Shown: positions 17,553-25,714 of the stretch, one piece after another
Layout of the letters: every line of letters starts with the position of its first letter
How positions within the stretch are numbered: position 1 is the stretch's first letter
From: G963668435 sp963668435
GTDB taxonomy: Bacteria; Latescibacterota; Latescibacteria; Latescibacterales; Latescibacteraceae
Assembly (NCBI GenBank): GCA_963668435.2
Contig: CAXXSC010000008.1
Location: 620,001 to 684,000 of the forward strand
DNA length: 64,000 bases
Direction of reading: 5' to 3'
Program-made: the position numbers and the translations under genes
The notes under the pieces: generated by a model
Told to the model about the DNA's origin: nothing
Seen by the model: only the letters and a program-made list of their open reading frames with translations
Databases searched by the model: none

Positions 17553-18074
17553 CTATACCGTCAGACTGTTTTCATCGTGAAGCTTCCTGCCGTGGATGAA
17601 AGCATGGGCGATACCCAATACAAGGATGCCGATTAAAGCAAACTTGAAGTCACTCACAGTCCTGACAATACAAACATCCCAGGATCTGTTTCCCCAATAA
17701 CTAAACATTCCAGTATACATTACGCCCCGGGCAATCCCCCAACCAATGAGGCCGAAGCCGGTCAGACGCAAGTGCCGGATTGTTTCATCGGCAAAATATA
17801 ATTGCCCGGCGATATTCTTCATAAAACGCCTGACATGCCAGGCCAGGAAAAACGCGAAGAATACATACAAAACAGCCACAATGCTTGTCTTTGAGAATAA
17901 GTGTATGCGCATCTCGGGCGGCATACCGAGCGGCATGTTTACAACACCGGATAAATGCAAATAGATCCAGAGGAAATACGCACCGACACTGATAGCGGCC
18001 TTACCTACAAGAGCGTAGAAAAACACTTCAGCCAGTACATTGATAAAGGACAGGATATTGAGTTTCTTTTTCAT
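17553..18074 (-). CDS. DUF2975-type membrane protein A
   Basis: 173 residues with four hydrophobic segments (near 15-36, 52-72, 100-120, 137-157). It shares the layout and C-terminal ending -LTV of the next two genes, and the central RLTGFGLIGWGI matches the conserved third-segment region of DUF2975 proteins. No catalytic residues are evident. It is third in a four-gene operon (10 bp after protein B, 8 bp before the Xre gene). The function is unknown; membrane partner or sensor of the Xre regulator is an inference. Confidence 0.75.
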   Translation of the reverse strand: MKKKLNILSFINVLAEVFFYALVGKAAISVGAYFLWIYLHLSGVVNMPLGMPPEMRIHLFSKTSIVAVLYVFFAFFLAWHVRRFMKNIAGQLYFADETIRHLRLTGFGLIGWGIARGVMYTGMFSYWGNRSWDVCIVRTVSDFKFALIGILVLGIAHAFIHGRKLHDENSLTV

Positions 18075-18084
18075 TTAGTTAACC

Positions 18085-18639
18085 TCACACTGTCAAACGC
18101 TGTTCTTCCCTGAGATCGGCAATCCGCTGAATTAGTATGGATATGATGTATACGATAATCCCGGTCACGATGAGAAACAGGAACTGGATTTTGAAAATCT
18201 CACCACCGGTGGCATCGTGGGTCAATCTCACCGGCGAGCTGAGAAAACGCGATATCATCTGTCCAGAGGCCATATACAAGGGCATAAGCCCGAATGTCAG
18301 GACCGAAAAACCGAGCAGTTTAACGAACTTCACGGTTTCTTTTTCAAAGAATGTGCCGCTGATCAAGGCTTTCAGGAGTTTCCACAGGCTGAATGAAACC
18401 GCCACAAGGCTGAATAAGCCAATATATACGGCAATCAGCTCAAAAAACAGGGACAGCGAGTTCGCAAACAGCTGATCGCTCCCTTTCAACTGCTCGAAAC
18501 GGCCCAGCTGATAAAAACGCAGGAACGGGTAAAACAGGAAATAACACCAGACCAGGCACAGCGCATACCAGGCAAAATCAATTATCCTCAGTGAAAATTT
18601 ACGAAAAGCACCGAAACCAGCTCCGTGTAATTCTGCCAT
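18085..18639 (-). CDS. DUF2975-type membrane protein B
   Basis: 184 residues, four predicted membrane helices, with the block FFEKETVKFVKLLGFSVLTFGLMPL typical for the middle of DUF2975 proteins and the C-terminal tail REEQRLTV. GGAGGAG ribosome site before ATG 18639. It is 10 bp from genes on both sides. It differs from A and C mainly in the first helix region. Confidence 0.78.
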   Translation of the reverse strand: MAELHGAGFGAFRKFSLRIIDFAWYALCLVWCYFLFYPFLRFYQLGRFEQLKGSDQLFANSLSLFFELIAVYIGLFSLVAVSFSLWKLLKALISGTFFEKETVKFVKLLGFSVLTFGLMPLYMASGQMISRFLSSPVRLTHDATGGEIFKIQFLFLIVTGIIVYIISILIQRIADLREEQRLTV

Positions 18640-18649
18640 TATCTCCTCC

Positions 18650-19192
18650 TCACACCGTTAAACGCTGTTCCTCAACAAGATTTTCACCGGCACGGAATAT
18701 TCTCGAAAACGCGAGCACCACAGCACCGACAACAAGTGTCATATAATTGAACAGATGGTTTACAACAAAACCATGACCCGGCCCTGCCGCTGAAAGGCTG
18801 AAACTGCCGCTCTCCACTAGACTCATACAACCGGGCATACAACCGAGGGCTATCAGCGATATGCCGACTGCCACAATCCGCCGACGGTTATGACTATCGA
18901 ACAGCACACCCTCGGCAAGTGACTTGAAAAACGATCGAAGCATGAGAGCCAGAAAAAGTGTCAGCGCAAATGTCATCACAACAACAGAGACACTTAATAT
19001 GTGCTGAAGCAGAGAAACCTGTGGGTAGCGGATAAAAGGAAAAACAAACGATTTCGCAGCAACAGACACACTGACTGTACCAACAATGAGCCAGAAAATG
19101 AGCATAAAAACAGCGGCAATGAAAACGTTGACGACACCGATTGCGGTTTTAATCAAAATCCGCCCGACTGCACTACTCAACATATTATCCAT
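18650..19192 (-). CDS. DUF2975-type membrane protein C
   Basis: I start it at ATG 19192 (MDNMLSSAVGRIL) because GGGGAGGAG lies just upstream; the longer frame begins inside the promoter. 180 residues, four membrane helices, FDSHNRRRIVAVGISLIALGCMP in the conserved middle and tail VEEQRLTV shared with protein B. First gene of the four-gene operon and next to the repeat-rich promoter. Confidence 0.78.
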   Translation of the reverse strand: MDNMLSSAVGRILIKTAIGVVNVFIAAVFMLIFWLIVGTVSVSVAAKSFVFPFIRYPQVSLLQHILSVSVVVMTFALTLFLALMLRSFFKSLAEGVLFDSHNRRRIVAVGISLIALGCMPGCMSLVESGSFSLSAAGPGHGFVVNHLFNYMTLVVGAVVLAFSRIFRAGENLVEEQRLTV

Positions 19193-19224
19193 GACTCCTC
19201 CCCGTTTTGAATTGCTTTTAGAGA

Positions 19225-19281
19225 AAAATAGGCCATAAATATTTATTGTCAAGCATTATTTATTGTTTTTCAATAAATATT
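19225..19281 (-). promoter_or_regulatory. promoter of the DUF2975/Xre operon with three 11-base repeats
   Basis: Minus strand: TTGACA (19252-19247), 16 bases, TATTTT (19230-19225). Around it are three copies of an 11-mer: AATATTTATTG at 19238-19248, ATTATTTATTG at 19255-19265 and an inverted CAATAAATATT at 19271-19281. The last two form a near-perfect inverted repeat with a 5-base centre. The location suits an operator for the operon's own Xre protein. Confidence 0.6.
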
Positions 19282-19398
19282 TTTGCTTTATCAAAATAGT
19301 GCTTTTCTTTACCGGTTTTCTCTCCTTGCCCCATCAACTGTGAATTAGTACATTATATGATTGCAGTGAAAACAAGCACATAACTCTATGGAGGTCTC

Positions 19399-20520
19399 AT
19401 GCGGACATATTCAGCTCTCGCCATTCTCATAGCCCTTGCGGCATTCTCAGCCCCCAATGCCGGGGCAGCCGGAAAGAACAGTAAACTCACGGAAGAACAA
19501 ATCATGAAAAAGGCACAGAAGCTCCACGAAAGGATGATCACGGTTGACACCCATGTAGATTTCGAGCCGGACCTCGCCACACCGGGCCGTAATCCGGGAC
19601 AGAGGCTCGACAACCAGAAAGTCGATTTCGTGAAAATGAGCGAGGGCGGTCTCGATGCGGTATTTTTCGCGGTATATGTCGGGCAGACTGCGCTGACAAA
19701 AGAAAACTATGAAACGGTCTATAAAGACGCGATGGACAAATTTAACGCCGCCCACCGTATGTGCTCTGTCTATAATGCCGATGTTGCAGCGCTGGCGCTG
19801 ACCCCGGATGATATAGCAAAGAACAAGAAAGCGGGCAAAAAAAGTGTCCTTATCGGTGTCGAAAACGGTTTCGCCATGGGAGAGGACATCGAAAATCTGC
19901 GCTATTTCTATGATCTCGGCGCCCGCTACATGACCATAACTCATATGGGCGTGAACCAGCTTGCCGATTCATCCGATCCCAAGAAAGACCTGCCGGCGGG
20001 CCTTTACGGCGGGCTCAGCCCTCTCGGCCGCGAGGTCATCAGGGAAATGAACAGCCTGGGTATGATGATCGATATCTCGCATGTCGGCCCGGAGTCGGTA
20101 AATGATATCCTCGCAATGACAAAAGCACCGATCATTGCATCCCATTCCGGCTGCCGTGCGCTTTGTGATGTCGACCGGAACCTAACAGACGATCAGCTCA
20201 AAGCGATAGCCAGAAACGGCGGCACCGTACAGATAGTGGCGTATGCAGGCTATCTCAAATCGCCGCGCGAGGAAGCGAACCTCTCTGTCCTGGTCGATCA
20301 TATCGATTATGCGGTCAAGCTGATCGGCATCGACCATGTCGGTATTGGCTCCGATTTCGACGGCGGCGGCGGCGTCAAGGGTTTCCAGGACCCGTCTGAC
20401 TGCATGAACATTACCGCAGAACTTATCAGGCGCGGCTATTCCGACAGCGATATCGCAAAAATCTGGGGCGGTAACCTTTTAAGGGTATGGCGAGAGGTTG
20501 AGAACGCAGCGGGCAAATAA
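19399..20520 (+). CDS. membrane dipeptidase (peptidase M19), secreted
   Basis: 373 residues with a signal peptide (MRTYSALAILIALAAFSAPNAGA). Zinc dipeptidase of family M19. The metal ligands are visible: His52 and Asp54 (DTHVD), Glu155 (GVENG), His228 (DISHVG) and His249 (ASHSGCR). The family block GIDHVGIGSDFDG follows near residue 312. It is expected to hydrolyse dipeptides, possibly including D-amino-acid ones, in the periplasm. GGAGG lies before the ATG. Monocistronic: its own terminator separates it from the convergent kinase gene. Confidence 0.92.
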   Translation: MRTYSALAILIALAAFSAPNAGAAGKNSKLTEEQIMKKAQKLHERMITVDTHVDFEPDLATPGRNPGQRLDNQKVDFVKMSEGGLDAVFFAVYVGQTALTKENYETVYKDAMDKFNAAHRMCSVYNADVAALALTPDDIAKNKKAGKKSVLIGVENGFAMGEDIENLRYFYDLGARYMTITHMGVNQLADSSDPKKDLPAGLYGGLSPLGREVIREMNSLGMMIDISHVGPESVNDILAMTKAPIIASHSGCRALCDVDRNLTDDQLKAIARNGGTVQIVAYAGYLKSPREEANLSVLVDHIDYAVKLIGIDHVGIGSDFDGGGGVKGFQDPSDCMNITAELIRRGYSDSDIAKIWGGNLLRVWREVENAAGK

Positions 20521-20623
20521 GGCGGAAGATATTTCTGAATCTGTAATATTTACGGCAGACTGAAAACGGATATTCCTGCATGGAATATCCCCTGAAATAG
20601 TAAACCATATCCGACTGATATAG

Positions 20624-20658
20624 AAAAAACCTGCGACCAAAAGGCCGCAGGTTTTTTT
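20624..20658. terminator. bidirectional terminator between convergent genes
   Basis: AAAAAACCTGCG/CGCAGGTTTTTTT with a 10-base loop, serving the + dipeptidase and the - histidine kinase. Confidence 0.85.
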
Positions 20659-20663
20659 GTAAC

Positions 20664-22160
20664 CTATGAGATAACCGGAATTCGTATTTCGACAATAAGT
20701 CCGCCATCCTCTGCATTTCGGGCGTTGATTATGCCACCGTGGAACTGTACCGCGGCTTTCGTGATACTCAGCCCGATACCGGCGCCACTCGACAAATCCC
20801 GTGCATTTTTCCCAAGCCAGTAAAACGGCTCGAAAAGATGCGGGATTTCATCTTCAGGAATTCCCGTCCCATGGTCACGGACGGAAATCATGAGAGTTCG
20901 CATACGGTGTTCACGGGTGATGGTGCAGGAAACATCCACGGTTGTGTCCGCTTGAGTGTGGGTAACGGCGTTCCGGAGAACGTTATCGATCGCGCTCTGA
21001 AGAAGTTCCTCGTTGCCGAACAGAACACAATTTTCATTCTCCAGAAGTCGAACAGAACGAAGCATGCCATTTGCCTCAAAATCGGCATCCTCAACGATTT
21101 TTTGGATCATGGGAGCAACGGCAAAGCGCAATTTCTCCTTATAGGACATCTCTGATTCGAGAGTGTTCAGCGTCAATATCTGGCCTATCAGCTTATCGAG
21201 TCGGCCTGTCTCCTTCATAATCCTGTCGAGAGGCCTGTCGACATTTTCGGCTTTTGATTTTCTGCACAACTCGACCGCGACGTTGATACGTGCCAACGGT
21301 GAACGCAGTTCGTGGGAAACATCCCTGAGAATATTTTTTTGTGAAGATATCAGCGCTTCGATTCTATCCGCCATGCGATTGAAGGCAAAAGCCAATCCGG
21401 AAATTTCATCATCGCGAGTCGCATCCTTGAGACTGACACGAACAGACAGGTTTCCGGCGGTGAACTGCTGCACAGCGGCATTCAGCCTGACAATCGGGCC
21501 GGTAAAATAACGTGAAAGCCAGTAGCATATCGCACCGGACACAAGTGCTGAAATAAAGAGAGGGCGAAAAAAGAACGGCGGGATTTTGTGCCTGCCTTCA
21601 GGACCTCCGGGTGGACCACCACCGGGGCCGCCGCCGGGACTGCCAATGGGACCAACACCCAGCCCACCCATCGGCAAAGACATCCCACTATTAGAAACCG
21701 AAACCAGATAATAATCACTGGCCTTAGTCCGAACGGGATAAACGAGTATCTTCTCATTATTTTCCATGTGGATTGCTGACTGGCCGGAAACATCGACCTT
21801 ACCAAACAGGTCGTCGATGTTTTCTGCGATAGGCCGGTGAGTCAGGGCCATCCTGTTCGAATCGTATAGAAACAAATTCATCCGGTTTGTTTTTTCCAGC
21901 TCTTTGAGGTATTTCTCAAAAAAAACAAGATCGCCGTTTTCATAAACCTCGGCGAGAGAAGGCCCGATAGACATGAAAATCATGTCTACTGGACGATGTC
22001 TGTTTTTCGAATGCGGACCAGTCTGAAAAAGGGCATCAGACAGAACCATCAAGACCAGCACAAGGAAAAACGAGAACCAGTATCCCAGATAGAGTTTAAA
22101 AAATATCTTGTTTTTAAACTCGAATACTCCATCCGACTTTAAACCAAATAATGTTTTCAT
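20664..22160 (-). CDS. sensor histidine kinase (CpxA-like layout)
   Basis: 498 residues: cytoplasmic start, membrane helix (about 20-45), periplasmic sensor, second helix (about 197-218), HAMP (about 220-272), HisKA with phospho-acceptor His283 in RDVSHELRSPLA, and an HATPase domain with N-box (DNVLRNAVTHT), DHGTGIPEDEIPHLFEPF and GAGIGLSI. The sensor is unusual in holding a Gly/Pro-rich run (about 168-190) just before the second helix. It sits 3 bp after the response-regulator gene and is translated with it. The GxSHELRSPLA and HAMP layout resembles CpxA/EnvZ-type envelope sensors, but the signal is unknown. Confidence 0.92.
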   Translation of the reverse strand: MKTLFGLKSDGVFEFKNKIFFKLYLGYWFSFFLVLVLMVLSDALFQTGPHSKNRHRPVDMIFMSIGPSLAEVYENGDLVFFEKYLKELEKTNRMNLFLYDSNRMALTHRPIAENIDDLFGKVDVSGQSAIHMENNEKILVYPVRTKASDYYLVSVSNSGMSLPMGGLGVGPIGSPGGGPGGGPPGGPEGRHKIPPFFFRPLFISALVSGAICYWLSRYFTGPIVRLNAAVQQFTAGNLSVRVSLKDATRDDEISGLAFAFNRMADRIEALISSQKNILRDVSHELRSPLARINVAVELCRKSKAENVDRPLDRIMKETGRLDKLIGQILTLNTLESEMSYKEKLRFAVAPMIQKIVEDADFEANGMLRSVRLLENENCVLFGNEELLQSAIDNVLRNAVTHTQADTTVDVSCTITREHRMRTLMISVRDHGTGIPEDEIPHLFEPFYWLGKNARDLSSGAGIGLSITKAAVQFHGGIINARNAEDGGLIVEIRIPVIS

Positions 22161-22162
22161 GC

Positions 22163-22870
22163 TTATTCCTGGCTCATTGAAGATGAAATGAAGATATATC
22201 CGGATCCACGTATAGCTTTGATTGAGGTTGTCTCATCATTTTCCAGATCGAGTTTCCTCCGAAGGTTGCAGATATGGACATCAAGGCTTCTGTCATACGG
22301 CAGCAAGGGACGGTCGAGCACCTCACTCACAAGCGTGTCACGAGAAAGCACACTCCCGCTGTTCCGCAGGAAGACCTCCAGCAGGCTGTATTCTACACCT
22401 GTGAGCTTGACAGGCTGACCAGACTTTTTAACCTCGCGCATAACTGTATCGAGAAGAAGATCACCAGCCCTGTAAACTGTCGAAGAAGACTCTTCTTCCT
22501 CCGCCTGGACCCTTCGAAGCACGGCCCTTATACGGGCGATCAATTCGCGAGGATTAAACGGTTTCGGCAAATAATCGTCAGCACCCATCTCAAGGCCTAT
22601 AATACGGTCCACTTCCTCGCCACGTGCTGTCAGCATGATAACAGGTATTTTATACTTTCGCCGGATCCTCTGCAAAATATCGAAACCGTTCTGACCTCCC
22701 GGCAGCATAATATCCAGGATAATAATGCAGTAAGAGTTTTTATCAACAAGCTCCAGACCGTCAGCACCGTTATGCGCCACCTCCACATCGAAGCCCTCCG
22801 GCTCCATATATTCACATAACAGTTCTCCCAACTCCTTGTCATCATCAATTACAAGAATAAGTTCAGCCAT
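22163..22870 (-). CDS. OmpR/PhoB-family response regulator
   Basis: Start placed at 22870 (MAELILVIDDDKELGELL), since the receiver domain begins there; the longer frame adds 40 residues without homology. 235 residues: receiver domain with acidic Asp9-11, phospho-acceptor Asp53 (ILDIMLPG), Thr81 and Lys103 (LPKPFNPREL), then a winged-helix DNA-binding domain (TGVEYSLLEVFLRNSGSVLSRD, DVHICNLRRKL, IRGSGYIF). Partner of the adjacent histidine kinase in one operon. Targets could include sites in the 670-base gap upstream. Confidence 0.93.
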   Translation of the reverse strand: MAELILVIDDDKELGELLCEYMEPEGFDVEVAHNGADGLELVDKNSYCIIILDIMLPGGQNGFDILQRIRRKYKIPVIMLTARGEEVDRIIGLEMGADDYLPKPFNPRELIARIRAVLRRVQAEEEESSSTVYRAGDLLLDTVMREVKKSGQPVKLTGVEYSLLEVFLRNSGSVLSRDTLVSEVLDRPLLPYDRSLDVHICNLRRKLDLENDETTSIKAIRGSGYIFISSSMSQE

Positions 22871-23539
22871 ATTTCCAGTCCCTTCCATACAATGATATTT
22901 TTTCCCGTTTTCTGCAAAAACTGGCAGGATTTTCCGCCCGAAGATGCTGAAACAAAGATTTGTTCCGGCAAAACAGGCATCCCCCATCATTAAGATTTAT
23001 TAATATACCCTTTATTCTCAGGGTGTTAGAAACCAGTAACCTCTGTCGCCTCATATCCTGCCGACATCTTTTTCTGCAAATAATCAAACGACATAAACGA
23101 GTATTCCGGCATATCTCTTACAGGCTGCCATAGGATTAAAAAGTGTTAATCGAAGCGCCGTCCGGAGAAAGTCTCGATTACTGGCATAGACGTTGCGCTA
23201 TATCAAGCGCGACAAGAAAATCAACAGTTTCTGTATATATAAACGATTGGCTTAACATAACGTTTAAAACATTAAGGGTATCTCTAATAATTCGCTTTAT
23301 AGATATGAGCGATTTATTTAAGTGATCTGACAAGACAATGGAAGTGAAGGCTTATTAAGAAGATACGTCGAGCTTCCATGAACGCAGTCAGGCGCTTAAA
23401 GATACGCTCGCTGGCAAAAATGGAATTAATAGAGGTGCCCTTAACTTATCTTAACTTATTAACTCATTATAATTGCCGATAAAATAAGTAGTTGGTGATG
23501 ATGAGAAATTCTTAAACAATTTTTAGAAGGAGGCAGAAA
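22871..23539. other. 669-base gap between the two-component operon and the EF-hand gene
   Basis: No credible gene. The divergent flanking genes need promoters here. AT-rich DNA at 23440-23520 contains tandem TTAACTTAT repeats just before the EF-hand gene's ribosome site. I found no strong -35/-10 pair by eye. Confidence 0.5.
23441..23467 (+). promoter_or_regulatory. tandem TTAACTTAT repeats
   Basis: TTAACTTAT occurs at 23441 and 23451 and as TTAACTCAT at 23459, a near 10-base period. OmpR-family regulators often bind direct repeats spaced by one helical turn, and such a regulator is encoded next door, so this is a candidate site. This is inference only. Confidence 0.35.
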
Positions 23540-24271
23540 ATGGTCGGCGGAATCAATAGTGTTTCCTGAGACTACTCATTCGCAGCCATGCAGCAGCGCA
23601 TGGAAGCATTGCAACAGGCGTCAGACAGCGATGGTGACGGCAAGCTCAGTAAAACGGAGTTTCAGGCCATGCTTGACTCTCAGCCCCAGTCTGCCGGAGC
23701 TCCGGCCCTGAACGTCGATGATGTGTTTGAAAAAGCCGATACCGACGGTGACAACCTTTTGAGTTTCGAGGAACTCCAGGCATCGCGTCCCGAGCCCCCG
23801 CCCATGATGACCTATATGTCGCTCGATCCTGAGGCAATAGCCCAGGAATTCGAGGCTCAGTTTGAAGCGGCAGACGAAGATGGCGACGGTATGCTCAATG
23901 AAAGTGAGTTCGCGGTTCTGATTAACTCAATGCCCGGAAGCGGTGAGCAGGCACCGGACATCGACGCCATGTTTGCCGAGACGGACACTGATGGCGACGG
24001 TCTTGTCAGCCTGTCGGATATTGAGAGTGCGAGGCCTGCACCTCCTCCGCCCCCACCGGGGGGTGGTGGCGGAGGTTCGATGGAGTCGTTGAGCGAGCTT
24101 CTCAATGAAGAGGACGAGGAGAGTGATCTCTTCAGTTATCTCGACGCTGATGGCGACGGCAACGTCGATCTCGAGGAAATCCAGCAGAATTATGAGCTCG
24201 TGCGCTCATACATGGAGATGCAGATCACGTCATATGAAGATACGTCCGAACTGGATTTGCTGGGCAGATAA
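23540..24271 (+). CDS. EF-hand protein with in-frame UGA at codon 10
   Basis: Predicted Ca2+-binding protein with five EF-hand loops (each D-x-D-x-D-G-type, 12 residues). From the inner Met at 23588 they lie at residues 13-24, 51-62, 96-107, 133-144 and 186-197, and the linkers are Pro-rich (RPEPPP, RPAPPPPPPGGGGGG). The best ribosome site (AGAAGGAGG, 23526-23534) points to ATG 23540, but codon 10 (23567-23569) is TGA. After it the frame stays open for 234 codons. The inner ATG at 23588 has no Shine-Dalgarno. A 6-bp hairpin follows the TGA at 23586-23603. Options: Sec or readthrough, a nonsense mutation with internal restart, or a sequence error. No signal peptide. Confidence 0.75.
23586..23603 (+). 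other. hairpin 17 bases after the in-frame UGA
   Basis: CCATGC-AGCAGC-GCATGG: a 6-bp perfect stem with a 6-base loop that has G in its second position, at a distance like that of bacterial SECIS elements. The stem is short and could be coincidence. Confidence 0.35.
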
Positions 24272-24384
24272 CAGTATTGCAGGACTTCTCTTCGAAATGT
24301 TTCATATTTACCGGTCCTGGTTCTTCCATGCCCAATACCGGTAAACCGGCAACCGCGTAATGGCGAGTTGTCTTCCTCCCAGGA

Positions 24385-24418
24385 AAACAGCCTTTCTGTT
24401 TGAGCAGAAAGGCTGTTT
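24385..24418 (+). terminator. Rho-independent terminator
   Basis: AAACAGCCTTTCTG/CAGAAAGGCTGTTT: 14-bp perfect arms, 6-base loop, downstream of the EF-hand gene. Confidence 0.85.
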
Positions 24419-24474
24419 ATTAATGCGACAGGTTTGCGCGGCCACATCATTATACAAAACACTCGGAAGATTGT

Positions 24475-24510
24475 CTCAAAAAAAAACGGCGGAACAAATC
24501 CCGCCGTTTT
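24475..24510 (-). terminator. Rho-independent terminator (minus strand)
   Basis: AAAACGGCGG/CCGCCGTTTT with an 8-base loop, followed on the minus strand by a long T-run. Ends the M42 peptidase transcript. Confidence 0.88.
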
Positions 24511-24529
24511 CTCTGCGATGTCGATACAC

Positions 24530-25687
24530 TCAGATAGTAAAATCCATCCCCGGTTTCAGCGCCTCACCGAATGCAACCATGAGCTTGATTATGCTCATGA
24601 TATCCTCGACATCAAGTGTTTCGACCGGAGTGTGCATGTAGCGAAGCGGTATTGAAATCAGGCCGGTCGGCACACCTGCCCGTGACAATTGGATAACGCG
24701 GGCATCGGTACCGGTCCCGCCGGGAATCGGAAGCACCTGGTACTTGATATCGTTTTTTTCGGCAGTCTCGACAAGGAGGTCAAAAACCTTGTGATTGATA
24801 TTCGGGCCGCGGGTAATAACCGCACCGCCACCAAGCCTGATATCACCGGACTGGCTTTTACTCATGCCGGGATAATCTGTCGCGTGAGTAACATCGGTTG
24901 CAAGGGCCACATCGGGCTCGATACCGAAAGCACTTGTCACGGCTCCGCGAAGGCCGATCTCCTCCTGAACGGTCGATACGCCGTAGACGGAGGCCTCGAG
25001 CGTTTTAGATTCCGCCAGGACGCGCAGAGCCTCGGCTACGATAAAAATACCTGCACGGTCATCGAAACCGCGCGCGACTGCGATACCGTTCCTCATTTCC
25101 ATGAATTCATAGGTATAGGTAACCGGATCACCGAGGGCGACAACTGATTCCGCATCGGTCTTACTGGAGGCGCCGATATCGATGCAGAGATCGGTTATTT
25201 TCGAACCGCTGTTACGGGCGGATTGGCTCATCAGATGAATCGGCCCCTTACCGATAACACCGGGAATCGGGCCATTTTTTGTATGGATATTCACCCGTCG
25301 TCCGGGAATAATCGACTGGTCGAAACCACCCATGGCGGCAAAATAAATGTAACCGTCACCATCGATATATTTCACCATGAAGCCGATCTCGTCACAGTGA
25401 CCGGCAAGCATGTAGCGAGGCGCTCCTTTGCCGTTCACAAGAGAAATCGTATTCCCCATTGTGTCGCTGGAAACTTTTGCGAATTTCTTCGTATAATCGC
25501 TCCAGATTTTCTGCACCGGCATCTCGTAGCCGGAAGGGCTCGGATTCGAAAGCAGCTCCTTGAGAAAAGCGAGTGGCTTTTTACCGAAAGCGGCCTCGGC
25601 TGAAACCGCGGACACCTCGTGCGGCAGAAAAGCCGCCGCACCGGCCAGTGCCGCGGAGGATGCCAGGAATGATCTCCTGTTTATCAT
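24530..25687 (-). CDS. Tat-exported M42 family metallo-aminopeptidase
   Basis: 385 residues with a Tat signal (NRRSFLASSAALAGAAAFLPHEVSA). Dinuclear metal peptidase of family M42 (also annotated as endoglucanase M/FrvX-like). Residues fitting the active site: His97 (AGHCDEIGF), Asp209/210 (GFDDRAG), Glu242-Glu243 (QEEIGLRG), Asp265 (ATDVTHA) and the C-terminal His in RYMHTPVE. Most M42 enzymes are cytoplasmic, so Tat export is unusual and suggests use on peptides outside the cell. It lies 27 bp after the Gfo/Idh/MocA gene with a GGGGGAGA ribosome site, hence the same operon. Confidence 0.9.
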   Translation of the reverse strand: MINRRSFLASSAALAGAAAFLPHEVSAVSAEAAFGKKPLAFLKELLSNPSPSGYEMPVQKIWSDYTKKFAKVSSDTMGNTISLVNGKGAPRYMLAGHCDEIGFMVKYIDGDGYIYFAAMGGFDQSIIPGRRVNIHTKNGPIPGVIGKGPIHLMSQSARNSGSKITDLCIDIGASSKTDAESVVALGDPVTYTYEFMEMRNGIAVARGFDDRAGIFIVAEALRVLAESKTLEASVYGVSTVQEEIGLRGAVTSAFGIEPDVALATDVTHATDYPGMSKSQSGDIRLGGGAVITRGPNINHKVFDLLVETAEKNDIKYQVLPIPGGTGTDARVIQLSRAGVPTGLISIPLRYMHTPVETLDVEDIMSIIKLMVAFGEALKPGMDFTI

Positions 25688-25714
25688 GTCAGTCTCCCCC
25701 AGTCTGAATTGCGC

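Noticed and set aside
23143..23325. 60-codon open frame in the gap before the EF-hand gene
   Set aside because: No ribosome site, no recognisable composition or domain.
23540..24271. Genetic code with UGA as a sense codon
   Set aside because: Several intact genes here end in TGA at the expected place (for example at 9078, 13031, 45677 and 46835), so UGA is a normal stop.
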